DNA of 64,000 nucleotides from Thalassotalea loyana (lineage in GTDB: Bacteria > Pseudomonadota > Gammaproteobacteria > Enterobacterales > Alteromonadaceae). Both the position numbers and the translations under genes were made by a program. Below the pieces are notes generated by a model, which searched no databases, had not been told where the DNA came from, and saw only the letters and a program-made list of their open reading frames with translations. Shown piece after piece: positions 16,145 through 24,683 of the stretch (the stretch's first letter is position 1; each line of letters begins with the position of its first letter). The stretch is from NCBI RefSeq assembly GCF_030161435.1, contig NZ_BSSV01000001.1:124001-188000 (forward strand), in the 5' to 3' direction.

Positions 16145-18084
16145 AATATCGTAGTGACATAGACGGCTTAAGAACCATAGCGGTTTTTACCGTGATCTTA
16201 AACCATGCTGGTTTTAGCTTTTTTTCTGGCGGGTTTGTTGGCGTCGATGTGTTTTTTGTGATTTCGGGATTTTTAATCACGTCAATTATCTACCCTAAAA
16301 TTGTTGATAATACCTTTAATTTGGGCTGGTTCTTTTCAAGGCGTATTAAGCGGCTAATGCCAGTACTTTTTGTCGTCATCGGGGTTACTGCGGCTGTCTT
16401 TACTTTCGTTATGCTACCCCAAGATTTGATGAAGTTTTATCACAGTATCATTTGGGTTTTGTTGTATGCCGCTAATTTCTTTATGTGGATACATCACGGT
16501 GGCTATTTTGACGGTAATTCACAAGAAGTCCCATTGTTGCATATGTGGTCTCTCGCAGTTGAGGAGCAATATTATTTCGTTTGGCCGATAATGCTTATCT
16601 TGTCGATTAAGCTTTTTGGTCCGAGGTTAACTGCTTGGTTTTCTGCCGCGCTCTTTGTCGCCCTTACTGTGTTCTCACAGTGGGGTACTGAGGTAACGAT
16701 TGGTGCAGCATACTACTTATTGCCAACCCGTTTTTTTGAATTGTTATTAGGATCATGCTTAGCGATTTTTTGGCATAAGCTACCGTCGCTGAACCAGGTA
16801 TCGAAACATGGTCTTTCCTTGATTGGTTTAGCGCTTATTATAGGTAGTTCAATCCTACTTAATGACCATTCCCCATTCCCAGGCTATAACGCACTGTACC
16901 CGATTATTGGTACTGCGTTGATTATTTATGCTCAAGGTGGGGTTGTTAATAAGCTACTTTCAACCAAGCCGATGGTGTACACAGGTAATATATCGTACTC
17001 ACTTTATTTATGGCATTGGCCTATTTTTTGTTTGATGCGTTACATGTCGATTGAACTAACATTAGGTGTTCAAATCGCATGTATAGGATTGACATATATC
17101 TTATCTGTAGCGTCTTATCACTATGTTGAACAGCCGTTTAGGCAAGCCAGTTACAATAATTTTAAGCCTGTCTTTCTTAAGCTTTATGCGCTTCCGACAG
17201 TGTGTATTGCATTATTTGCTTTTGCCGGAATTTACAAATCGGGATTTGAAACCAGATTTGCGCCTGAAATTGTTGCGATGGAGAAGTCACTAAATACTTT
17301 TAGTAGTGAATCTAGAGCGCGTTGTCATGCAGCATTCAGAGATCACGAGAGACAGCCCGATGATAGCTGTGTTTTCGGAGAAAAAAGCGAAGATAAAGGT
17401 GGTGTTTTCATTTTTGGGGACTCTCATGCAAATCATCTCGTTCCATTTGTGATAGAGCTTGCCGAAGATGCAAATACGTGGGGACAGGATTATACGTTAG
17501 ACCGTTGTTTGCCTTTATATGGGCTCAACTGGGGCGGAAATCTTTATAAATCTCAACGTTGTAAAGCGCGAAATGACGTTGCGATTGAGCATATCCAACA
17601 AAATAACTTTAAGTATGTTGTCATGGCAGCATCTTGGCCGAGTGTTGAAACGCGTCGCATGTTTAGCGAATCCGGGCGTATTGAAATCCGTGATGAGAAA
17701 GCGCGAGTTTTTGAAGAGCAGCTTTTAGAAACAGTTGCCATTATTGTGGACAGTGGTGCGATTCCCGTATTGGTGGAAGATACACCTACTTTAATGGGAA
17801 AAAGCCCTAAGTGTCCTATCAAACAGCAAGTATTTAATGACGAGTTAGATTGTAATATCACTCTGACGCCCAACCCATTTATTACGGATATGTTTGAGTT
17901 AGCTAAAAACAAGCACCCAGAGATTGTCATAGTTAAGCCAAGTGAGTTATTTTGCCAAGGCGTCGAATGCGCAATGATGCTCGACAGCACGCCGCTATAT
18001 CGAGATGATGATCACCTTAATGAAGATGGCTCAACGGTACTTGCAACCAAATACCTCAAAGAACAAGGTAACTTTATTCGTTAG
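16141..18084 (+). CDS. OafA/YrhL-type membrane acyltransferase with C-terminal SGNH domain
   Basis: 647 residues. The start MKYRSDIDGLRTIAV and GGFVGVDVFFVISGFLITSII are hallmarks of acyltransferase family 3, with about ten membrane helices up to residue ~365. A periplasmic SGNH hydrolase-like domain follows, with FGDSHANH near residue 425 (Gly-Asp-Ser) and DDDHLNEDG near 622 (catalytic Asp and His). Such fusions carry acetyl groups across the membrane and place them on extracytoplasmic glycans. Translation starts at GTG and overlaps the upstream stop by 4 bp (GTGA), indicating coupling. A strong terminator follows. It would O-acetylate the polymer made by this locus. Confidence 0.92.
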   Translation: MKYRSDIDGLRTIAVFTVILNHAGFSFFSGGFVGVDVFFVISGFLITSIIYPKIVDNTFNLGWFFSRRIKRLMPVLFVVIGVTAAVFTFVMLPQDLMKFYHSIIWVLLYAANFFMWIHHGGYFDGNSQEVPLLHMWSLAVEEQYYFVWPIMLILSIKLFGPRLTAWFSAALFVALTVFSQWGTEVTIGAAYYLLPTRFFELLLGSCLAIFWHKLPSLNQVSKHGLSLIGLALIIGSSILLNDHSPFPGYNALYPIIGTALIIYAQGGVVNKLLSTKPMVYTGNISYSLYLWHWPIFCLMRYMSIELTLGVQIACIGLTYILSVASYHYVEQPFRQASYNNFKPVFLKLYALPTVCIALFAFAGIYKSGFETRFAPEIVAMEKSLNTFSSESRARCHAAFRDHERQPDDSCVFGEKSEDKGGVFIFGDSHANHLVPFVIELAEDANTWGQDYTLDRCLPLYGLNWGGNLYKSQRCKARNDVAIEHIQQNNFKYVVMAASWPSVETRRMFSESGRIEIRDEKARVFEEQLLETVAIIVDSGAIPVLVEDTPTLMGKSPKCPIKQQVFNDELDCNITLTPNPFITDMFELAKNKHPEIVIVKPSELFCQGVECAMMLDSTPLYRDDDHLNEDGSTVLATKYLKEQGNFIR

Positions 18085-18103
18085 GTTTAATTGGGCTTTA
18101 ATG

Positions 18104-18138
18104 AAAAAAACCACCTTTATCTGAAGGTGGTTTTTTTT
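18104..18138. terminator. Bidirectional rho-independent terminator between convergent genes
   Basis: AAAAAAACCACCTT, loop TATCTG, AAGGTGGTTTTTTTT. The A-run on the left and T-run on the right allow termination in both directions, which fits the convergent acyltransferase and GT2 genes. Confidence 0.85.
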
Positions 18139-18156
18139 GAATCAACGTTAATGGGA

Positions 18157-19272
18157 CTAGTGTTTTTTCCACAAGGAGGTTAAATCATCTGTTGTAAAAT
18201 ATTTCCACGTCGCGATGAGCGAGGCGTAATTTAGGCTACAAAAACTGATAGCAACACTGACAAAAGGAAGTTTGATTTGTCTAAATAAATAGCCAAAGGA
18301 AGCATATAAATAAAATGAAATTTGCAGCCAGAAAAAAACCTGGATTATATCGTGTTCGACATAAAAACTACTTATAAGTAATGCAATTAGCGCAAAAGGC
18401 ATCACCAAGCGAAGTACTTTGTGTGAGATAAATTGGATAAACAAAGGATTTTGAGTAGGAGATAACAACCAAGGCAAATGCGAGATCAATTGGAAGTTAC
18501 CGGCTAATGTGCGAACTTTTCGAGTAAATTCTTCTTGTGTTGTTTTTGAAGGAACATCATATGCGATTGCCTCTTCACAGAATTTTACTTGCTTACCTTG
18601 TTTGACGATATTTAAAGGAATGAACATATCGTCGAGTAACGAATCTTTTGGTATTTCAGGAAGCAAGTCTGTTTGTGCAATATAAATTGCGCCAGTTACA
18701 CCAAGTAAGGAGTGTAAGTCGCTCTCTTTCTTTCTAATGGCTTTCTCGTATCGCCAATAAGCGCCAGGTTCTTCGCTACTGTCGCATGATTTTATTTCCA
18801 AGTTGCCGCTGGCTGCGCCAATATTGTCTTTGACAACAAGTGATGCTAACGCGCGTAACGCATTCTCATCGAATGTTTGTCGTATGTCTGTAAAGACAGT
18901 ATATGGCGTAGTTATGAATTGCTGTGCAAAATTTAAAGCAAACGATTTGCCTTTATTCTCTTCATAACCTTTTATAGTAACGCGACTGTCACCAAGTTCA
19001 TCTATCACATTTTCTGGGCAATCGGTAGAACCATCAGAAATGACCAAAACATTTAGTTTTTCAGCAGGGTAATCACTTGCTAATAAGTTGTCGATTCTCT
19101 GTCTTAGACTCTTCGAGCCGTTATAAATACAGAGCACAATGGTAAGGTCTGGTAACTTATGGTCCTCTAGTGGTTCACAAGGCTTTGTTGCTTTGACAAG
19201 CCTTAACAGTATTGGGTAACCAATAAACGTATAAACGATAATAAAAAAACTAATGTAGAAAAGAGTAAGCAT
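18157..19272 (-). CDS. Membrane-bound glycosyltransferase family 2 protein
   Basis: 371 residues. One N-terminal membrane segment (about 2-24, ending FIGYPILLRLV) is followed by a GT-A catalytic domain: LPDLTIVLCIYNG, VLVISDGSTDCPENVI (DGSTD nucleotide-sugar site), YTVFTDIRQTFDENAL (D-x-x metal motif), SLLDDMFIPLNIVKQG and FTRKVRTLAGNFQL, the counterpart of the Q/R-x-x-R-W acceptor motif. Two to three C-terminal membrane helices end the protein. This is the cellulose-synthase/hyaluronan-synthase-like arrangement, though the protein is short. It lies downstream of the PEP-CTERM gene but is separated from it by a terminator. Its substrate is unknown. Confidence 0.88.
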   Translation of the reverse strand: MLTLFYISFFIIVYTFIGYPILLRLVKATKPCEPLEDHKLPDLTIVLCIYNGSKSLRQRIDNLLASDYPAEKLNVLVISDGSTDCPENVIDELGDSRVTIKGYEENKGKSFALNFAQQFITTPYTVFTDIRQTFDENALRALASLVVKDNIGAASGNLEIKSCDSSEEPGAYWRYEKAIRKKESDLHSLLGVTGAIYIAQTDLLPEIPKDSLLDDMFIPLNIVKQGKQVKFCEEAIAYDVPSKTTQEEFTRKVRTLAGNFQLISHLPWLLSPTQNPLFIQFISHKVLRLVMPFALIALLISSFYVEHDIIQVFFWLQISFYLYASFGYLFRQIKLPFVSVAISFCSLNYASLIATWKYFTTDDLTSLWKKH

Positions 19273-19346
19273 TATTTAACAAAAGAAAAAAATATCTAAT
19301 TGATATGTTAGAGGAAAATAGACAGGATGTATGTTTTTTTTACATA

Positions 19347-19375
19347 AAAAAAGCCGACAACTGTCGGCTTTTTAA
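19347..19375 (-). terminator. Rho-independent terminator after the PEP-CTERM gene
   Basis: AAAAGCCGAC, loop AACT, GTCGGCTTTT. It has A-rich flank on the left (U-tract when read leftward) and T-rich flank on the right. It lies 13 bp past the PEP-CTERM stop and upstream of the GT2 gene, so it isolates the sigma-54-driven unit. Confidence 0.82.
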
Positions 19376-19387
19376 TTTTTCTATCGA

Positions 19388-20392
19388 TTAAGATTTTTTG
19401 CGGCGAGCTAAACCGAAACCAATCATACCTAAGCCGAAGATAGCTAAAGTAGAAGGCTCTGGAACAGCTTGAATCTTAAATTGTGCGCTTAATACGTTTT
19501 GTTGCTCTTCAACAGTTACGAAACCGTAACATGTAGGCGCGCCGTTAGCACAAGTGTAGTTATCAGATAAAGTTGATAAACCTGATAAACGTGTAGTTAC
19601 TAAGTAAACAACATCGCCCCAACCAGCTAATGGAAGGCCAGTGTTTTTGTCAGTAAGAACAAATGGAACTGTGAATTCAATGAAGTCGTCACCAACAACT
19701 GGTAAGAATGGAATTGCTTCTAAACCAGTGATTTCAAAGATGTCACCACAACCGTTAATGTTGTCACCAACACCGTGTGCGTTACCGTCAGGACAACCGT
19801 CGTTCTCAGGGTCGCCGTTAGGAGTTTCTAAGAAGTTGATGCCGAATTGTAATTGCGGTGCGAAGTACGGTGCGTTGTCTAATAAATCATCTTCATCAGA
19901 ACCGTATGTGTTGTATGCAGTCGGTTGTAATGCTAATGCATCTAAAACTGTAGCAGATGTTAATGAGTCACCTACGATAATCCAGTTTTCGTGAGTGATG
20001 TCTGTACCGTCTACGTAATCAGTGTCGCCTGTTACGATAGTACCTTCAACAGGGCTGTCGATGTGCATACTGCTGCGTGGATCTGAGCTTAAGTTAGCTG
20101 GAGTACCCCAAGCAAGGCTAGTATTTAAAGCGTCGTCGTCACCGTTAATCATACCGTTAAGGTCTGTATCGATGATGTTACCAGCGTCGTCTTCAAGGTC
20201 TGTGCCTGAACCGCCTGCTGAGTTCATTGCTTGCGCGTTACCTAGTGAATCTTCACCAGCAGTAGCTTCTGGGCTCCATGCTGAAAAACCAGCTTGGTTA
20301 ACGTATGTCCATTCTGTTACTAAGCCAGCATTAGCTGCGCCTGTAACACTGGCAGCTAAGATTGCTGCGCAAAGTTTAAGTTTCATTTTCAT
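19388..20392 (-). CDS. PEP-CTERM surface protein, probable THxN-type exosortase substrate
   Basis: 334 residues. A Sec signal peptide (MKMKLKLCAAILAASVTGAANA) is at the N-terminus. The C-terminus is a textbook PEP-CTERM tail: VPEPSTLAIFGLGMIGFGLARRKKS, i.e. the PEP motif, a hydrophobic helix and a basic end. The body is rich in Asp, Asn, Gly and Thr and poor in Lys. The motifs SLAWG and DITHENW, the latter containing Thr-His-x-Asn, suggest the THxN family of PEP-CTERM proteins (from memory). Four cysteines, in DGCPDG, NGCGD, YTCANG and PTCYG, could pair. The start is fixed by AAGGA 7 nt before the ATG. It would be exported, cleaved by the exosortase encoded just upstream, and displayed or released with the exopolysaccharide. 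Its own sigma-54 promoter lies upstream. Confidence 0.93.
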   Translation of the reverse strand: MKMKLKLCAAILAASVTGAANAGLVTEWTYVNQAGFSAWSPEATAGEDSLGNAQAMNSAGGSGTDLEDDAGNIIDTDLNGMINGDDDALNTSLAWGTPANLSSDPRSSMHIDSPVEGTIVTGDTDYVDGTDITHENWIIVGDSLTSATVLDALALQPTAYNTYGSDEDDLLDNAPYFAPQLQFGINFLETPNGDPENDGCPDGNAHGVGDNINGCGDIFEITGLEAIPFLPVVGDDFIEFTVPFVLTDKNTGLPLAGWGDVVYLVTTRLSGLSTLSDNYTCANGAPTCYGFVTVEEQQNVLSAQFKIQAVPEPSTLAIFGLGMIGFGLARRKKS

Positions 20393-20447
20393 GCTATATC
20401 CTTAAGCCTAATATAATTTGGTCAATTGGGTAATTCTCACTCTAATA

Positions 20448-20463
20448 AGCATGAACCGTTCCA
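20448..20463 (-). promoter_or_regulatory. Sigma-54 (RpoN) -24/-12 promoter for the PEP-CTERM gene
   Basis: Read on the minus strand: TGGAACGGTTCATGCT. Against the consensus TGGCACG-N4-TTGCW it keeps TGG, AC, G, the TGC and the final T, with GG and GC exactly 10 nt apart. Only C4 and the first T of the -12 element differ. It points towards the PEP-CTERM gene with the ATG about 56 nt downstream of the -12 element. Exosortase systems of this type are commonly paired with the PrsK/PrsR two-component system and sigma-54, which supports the call; those regulators are not in the window. Confidence 0.72.
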
Positions 20464-20545
20464 ATATTTTATTTTTATTTAAAATCAAAGGTTTACTGAA
20501 TTTGCGTTTAAGCCGATTAACATCGATGTAAAAAAAACTGACAAT

Positions 20546-21868
20546 CTATTTTTCGCTGTTTTGTCGACTAACTTCCCATATCAAGCTAGTGTCACGCGTC
20601 CCTGTGAAAGCGTTTAATAGCATGGTTTTATTCAGATCTCGATACTGTCTTACTGGGGTATCACCACTCTTGAACAGCATCTCTACGGTAAATTCGTTCA
20701 AGCCATCTGTAACGATTAGCTGTTCATCATTACTTGTCGTTTTTACAATCTTAAAATCATTGGGAATAAATTCATTGGCGTAGTAATTAACTGCACTATC
20801 TAACTCAGCACCATCGAAAAAATAGGTCACTTGGGTTTTATTGCCTTCACTAACAACACATTGAACTGATTCATTTGCGATCGTTGGCAACGGAATGCCC
20901 TCTAAGATCGCGGTATTGCATGTTTGCGGTAACGTTTTTACTGGGTATAACATTTGCCACAAGTAAGTAGAGGTATAAAATATGATTAAACTAGGGATAG
21001 CAATACTGACTTTATTGATCGGTTTATCCTGCTTAACAACCTTTTCCTCTTTTTCTGTGGAAACAAGATAACGATTACCAAATGCAAAGAGAATGATGAT
21101 GAATGGGATATAGATATACCAACCAAAGGTATTATGATCTTCCATTAAACCACTTTCCATATTGGTATAATTGCCAATCAATATAAGCAATGTAATTCTT
21201 ATCCAGTTCGTTAATAACGCGCCTAAAATTGCTAATGTTAGAAAAGTAATTCCTTTGCCCCAGCTTCTAATGTTGAGGAAAATATAAAGACTTGAAACCG
21301 CTAAAGATACAATCATATAGCGTAAACCGCTGCACCCACCTGCTATTTCGAAAATACCAACAGGAATCGTAATGAAATTACCATCGACAAAAACCGGAAT
21401 CGTCGTTAACGACATAATTTTTGTCACTGCGAAGGTCGAAAGGTTCTGTAACGGAGCAATTAACGCTCCCCAAATTGGGACAAGGAACACCAAATAAAAA
21501 GCAGGAAATAAAACCTTGATGGACGGTTTAAAAACACTCGCGATGAGTGCCATATAGGCGACAACGAAAAAGAGTCGATAACCAAAAGAAAAATGCGCAA
21601 AACTGAAAATTAACACAAGTGCAGTCGAAATAGTCAGGGCGACCAAAGCGACGATATTAATTTTTTTATTTACGGTGAGTATATTTTCTTTGTGTAGTTG
21701 CCAATATAAGAATGCAGAAATAAATGGAATAAGGTACGCATGTGAATAGGTACCATCATCAAAGCTATATTCCCAGAAGTTTTGCAGAATAGAAAATTGG
21801 CTCAAAAAGAAAAAAAATGAAACAGCAATTAGTATTATTAATTCTTGGTATTGCTTTATTTTTATCAC
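20546..21868 (-). CDS. xrtA: Exosortase (EpsH/XrtA type) with C-terminal EpsI-like domain
   Basis: 440 residues. The N-terminal 265 residues are a polytopic membrane domain with the three conserved exosortase residues: Cys179 in EIAGGCSGLRYM, Arg224 in TNWIRITLL and His245 in EDHNTFGWYIY. These form the cysteine-protease-like centre of TIGR02602 proteins, which cleave PEP-CTERM tails. A last helix (about 291-310) leads to a periplasmic EpsI/DUF3485-like part (IPLPTIANESVQCVV, VTYFFDGAELDSAVNYYAN, FTVEMLFKSGDTPVRQ). Translation begins at GTG with AGGG 7 nt upstream. It follows prsT by 51 bp, with a hairpin in between, and precedes the substrate gene. The XrtA subtype is inferred from context; the catalytic assignment is solid. 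Confidence 0.92.
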   Translation of the reverse strand: MIKIKQYQELIILIAVSFFFFLSQFSILQNFWEYSFDDGTYSHAYLIPFISAFLYWQLHKENILTVNKKINIVALVALTISTALVLIFSFAHFSFGYRLFFVVAYMALIASVFKPSIKVLFPAFYLVFLVPIWGALIAPLQNLSTFAVTKIMSLTTIPVFVDGNFITIPVGIFEIAGGCSGLRYMIVSLAVSSLYIFLNIRSWGKGITFLTLAILGALLTNWIRITLLILIGNYTNMESGLMEDHNTFGWYIYIPFIIILFAFGNRYLVSTEKEEKVVKQDKPINKVSIAIPSLIIFYTSTYLWQMLYPVKTLPQTCNTAILEGIPLPTIANESVQCVVSEGNKTQVTYFFDGAELDSAVNYYANEFIPNDFKIVKTTSNDEQLIVTDGLNEFTVEMLFKSGDTPVRQYRDLNKTMLLNAFTGTRDTSLIWEVSRQNSEK

Positions 21869-21888
21869 AAAAATGCCCTGTTAAAGTT

Positions 21889-21912
21889 GAAGGCGGTGCA
21901 TTTACCGCCTTC
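21889..21912 (-). terminator. GC-rich hairpin between prsT and the exosortase gene (attenuator-like)
   Basis: GAAGGCGGT / ACCGCCTTC, a perfect 9-bp stem with a 6-nt loop, lies 7 bp past the prsT stop and about 20 bp before the exosortase start. Only a weak U-rich stretch follows in the direction of transcription, so it may attenuate transcription or stabilise the prsT mRNA rather than terminate fully. Confidence 0.5.
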
Positions 21913-21919
21913 ATTGCGC

Positions 21920-24634
21920 TTATTTGTTGTTAATCTGTTGTTCTAATTCATCAGCTAATTGAGGTTGATTATTCGCTTTATAAGCGGCTATCAAATGCTG
22001 GACTAATTCCTTGTTGCTAGGCTTAAGCTCTATCGCCTTTTTTAGGGTGTCAATGGCTCGTTCATATTGTCCAGTACTTGTCAAAGTAACCGCTAATGTA
22101 TCTAACACTTGAACGTTGTTTGGTGCCAAGTTAACAGCTTTTTCAACGTATGTTAGTGCCTCGTCATAGTTTTCCATGCTGTGGTAAATCCAGGCGATGT
22201 TGTTAAGAGCGATAACATTATTCGGTACTTGTTGAATTAACTGTTTATAGTTTGCAATAGCTTTTTCTGGACTATTACTAATATAGAGCTCTGCAAGTAA
22301 AGATTGATAAGCATATAAATTCGGAGAAGACTGTAATTGTGTCTCCAAAAAGTCAATTGCTTCAGACACTTGATTAGAGTTCTTATACGAGATTGCAAGA
22401 AACAGTGCCGTGTCTTTATTTTTCTTTAGATCGAATGATTGCTTTAAGAAAGGAACAGCAGCTTGGTAATTACCTCTTGCCATTTCAAGTTGACCCTGAA
22501 GCCTCATGACAAAGGCATCATCTTTGTTACTTCGAGCTAAGCTATCTATCTTTTTAGCGGCAGACTCAAATTGCGATGTTGCAAGTAAATAATATGCTTG
22601 AAGCGACAGAAACTGGAAGCTTCTTGAGAATTTTGAAATTGATAACGCTCGCTCAGCTTCTTCTAATGCTTTTTGGTACTTATTTAATGAGTCGTAATGA
22701 TTAATTAAACCAAGATAAGCCGATTCATTGTCAGATTGAGCTGTTTGCCACTTTTTATACATCGAAGGAATTTCGTCTAGCTGTTGCGATTTTTTGAGTG
22801 CATTAGCGTAAGCATAGAAAAATGCTACCGGTAATTCTTCATATGAGCTGAGCTGGCCAAGTAATTCCGCAGCATCATTTGGTTTATTCTCGATTACGTA
22901 ACGTCTAGCCAGTGTTATGCGAGGCCAAACTGATTCAGGTGCTCCTTCGATCAACTTACTCAGCTTCTTCTCTAGAGACTCACTTTTATTTTCAGCCAAG
23001 GCGTTGGTGATTGCTAAACGGTAGGCATATGGATACTCGAGATTAGTCTCGAATATTTTGTCTAAATAATCATTTGATGCCTGATAATCTTTTGCGTCTG
23101 TTGCAATGACTGCCAGGTTGTACAATGGAACTATGTTGCTTCGATCCAATTCATAGGCGCGAATAAAGAAATCTTTAGCTGAGTCTGTCTTGTTAGAGCG
23201 CAATGCAACATTACCGTTTAAGATAAGTGCAGCAACACTTTCTGGGTTATCCGCTAACCACTTACTTGCAATTTCTTGAGCTTTCTGAGGTTCGTTATTT
23301 TTTAAATACCCCATTGCTAAAGCAATATTGGCAGTAACCGAGTTAGGATCAATTTCAAGTGCCTTTGTGAGCTCTTCGGTACCTGATTTATCATTTGTAG
23401 AGAGCTTAAAGATACCAAGGTTGGTATGAAGCTGGGCATCGCTAGGCGCAAGGTTTCGTGCTTTCTCAAACATTTCCTTGGCAGCTGCAGAGTCACCTTT
23501 ATTAACAAGTTCGCGGCCAATGTTGGAATATAAGTAAGCATCTTCTCCTGACGATTCAGCAAGACTTGCTAAATTACTGCTTAACTCGTCTTCATAGCCA
23601 AGTTTTACCTGTAAAATAGCTAAAACTTTATTGACTTGATGATCTCTAGGTAAGCTATCGGCTATCGCATTCAACTGGTAATATGCTTGCTCATCTTCAC
23701 CTAGGTTAAAGCTACTGAGGCCCGATATCATCTGGGCCAATCCATTATTAGTTTGGTTACTTACCATATTCGAAAGTTCTTTTGCTAAGGCGTAGTTTTC
23801 TTCAAAATATGCTATTTGTGATGCCAATAAATTAATGGTTGGGTGATTATCGTTAAGACTTCTCAGTGCATCGACATGGACTTTCGCTTGCTCAAATTCT
23901 CCTGCTCTGATCAGGTTGTGAGCAACTAACGTTCTAATACCAAAGTTTTCTGGCTGTTTTTCGAAATAAGTTAAATAAGCTTTCGCGGCCTTATCAAACT
24001 CCTCAATATTGCTATGAATACTGCCTTTTAGTAACCAAGCTTCTAGAAAGTCTTTATCATTCGCGACAAGAACATCCAGAATATCTAGGGCTTCGGCATA
24101 TTTCTCTTCATAGCTTAAAATCAGCGCGGAACCTAATAGTGAGTATGGCGCATCTTCTGAAATAGCTTTTGCTTCTGCAATTTTAGTTTTCGCTTCGTCT
24201 AATTGATTTAACGATAAATTTGCTCTTCCTTCAATGAACAAGGCTTTTACTTGGAAGCTCTGGTTGCTGAAGGTTCTATTTTTTAATGTGTTGAGTGCAT
24301 CATCAAAACGATTAAGTGTTAGTTGAGTGTGTGCTAAGGTCAATATAGCTTCATCTAACGTTGGTGCTAGCTCTACGGCTTTGCTTAGTTCTTTTTCTGC
24401 ACTTAAAAAATTACTTTGTTCGAAGTAAAGCTTACCGAGCAACAGACGGGCTTGAGCATTTTGAGGATTTTCTTTGATGACATTCTTGATATTGATAGAG
24501 GCTTCAGCGATTTTACCTGCCTCAATATTTTGCTCCGCTAACGAAAGTGTTTCTTCTTCAGATAGAGGCTTAGAGCAAGCAGAAAGAATGGATAAGGTTA
24601 ATGCACTTAATAGAACCTGTTTGCGAAAGTTCAT
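21920..24634 (-). CDS. prsT: TPR-repeat lipoprotein PrsT of the PEP-CTERM system
   Basis: 904 residues, the normal size for TIGR02917 proteins. The lipoprotein signal (FRKQVLLSALTLSILSAC, lipobox LSAC) is followed by SKPLSEEETLSLAEQNIEAGK. More than twenty degenerate tetratricopeptide repeats then run to the end, e.g. ARLLLGKLYFEQSNFLSAEKEL, ALNNIAWIYHSMENYDEAL and VLDTLAVTLTSTGQYERAI. PrsT is a near-constant companion of exosortase in EPS-linked systems; its role is thought to be scaffolding of export or sorting at the envelope. It lies 49 bp downstream of the ThiF-like gene and upstream of exosortase on the same strand. Confidence 0.93.
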   Translation of the reverse strand: MNFRKQVLLSALTLSILSACSKPLSEEETLSLAEQNIEAGKIAEASINIKNVIKENPQNAQARLLLGKLYFEQSNFLSAEKELSKAVELAPTLDEAILTLAHTQLTLNRFDDALNTLKNRTFSNQSFQVKALFIEGRANLSLNQLDEAKTKIAEAKAISEDAPYSLLGSALILSYEEKYAEALDILDVLVANDKDFLEAWLLKGSIHSNIEEFDKAAKAYLTYFEKQPENFGIRTLVAHNLIRAGEFEQAKVHVDALRSLNDNHPTINLLASQIAYFEENYALAKELSNMVSNQTNNGLAQMISGLSSFNLGEDEQAYYQLNAIADSLPRDHQVNKVLAILQVKLGYEDELSSNLASLAESSGEDAYLYSNIGRELVNKGDSAAAKEMFEKARNLAPSDAQLHTNLGIFKLSTNDKSGTEELTKALEIDPNSVTANIALAMGYLKNNEPQKAQEIASKWLADNPESVAALILNGNVALRSNKTDSAKDFFIRAYELDRSNIVPLYNLAVIATDAKDYQASNDYLDKIFETNLEYPYAYRLAITNALAENKSESLEKKLSKLIEGAPESVWPRITLARRYVIENKPNDAAELLGQLSSYEELPVAFFYAYANALKKSQQLDEIPSMYKKWQTAQSDNESAYLGLINHYDSLNKYQKALEEAERALSISKFSRSFQFLSLQAYYLLATSQFESAAKKIDSLARSNKDDAFVMRLQGQLEMARGNYQAAVPFLKQSFDLKKNKDTALFLAISYKNSNQVSEAIDFLETQLQSSPNLYAYQSLLAELYISNSPEKAIANYKQLIQQVPNNVIALNNIAWIYHSMENYDEALTYVEKAVNLAPNNVQVLDTLAVTLTSTGQYERAIDTLKKAIELKPSNKELVQHLIAAYKANNQPQLADELEQQINNK

Positions 24635-24683
24635 ATGGATAAATTCCTTTTAACAACGCAGTAGCGATAAATTAAAAGGAATA

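Noticed and set aside
17553-17990. 145-codon minus-strand open frame inside the acyltransferase gene
   Set aside because: It overlaps the conserved SGNH domain on the opposite strand and has a composition typical of antisense shadow frames.
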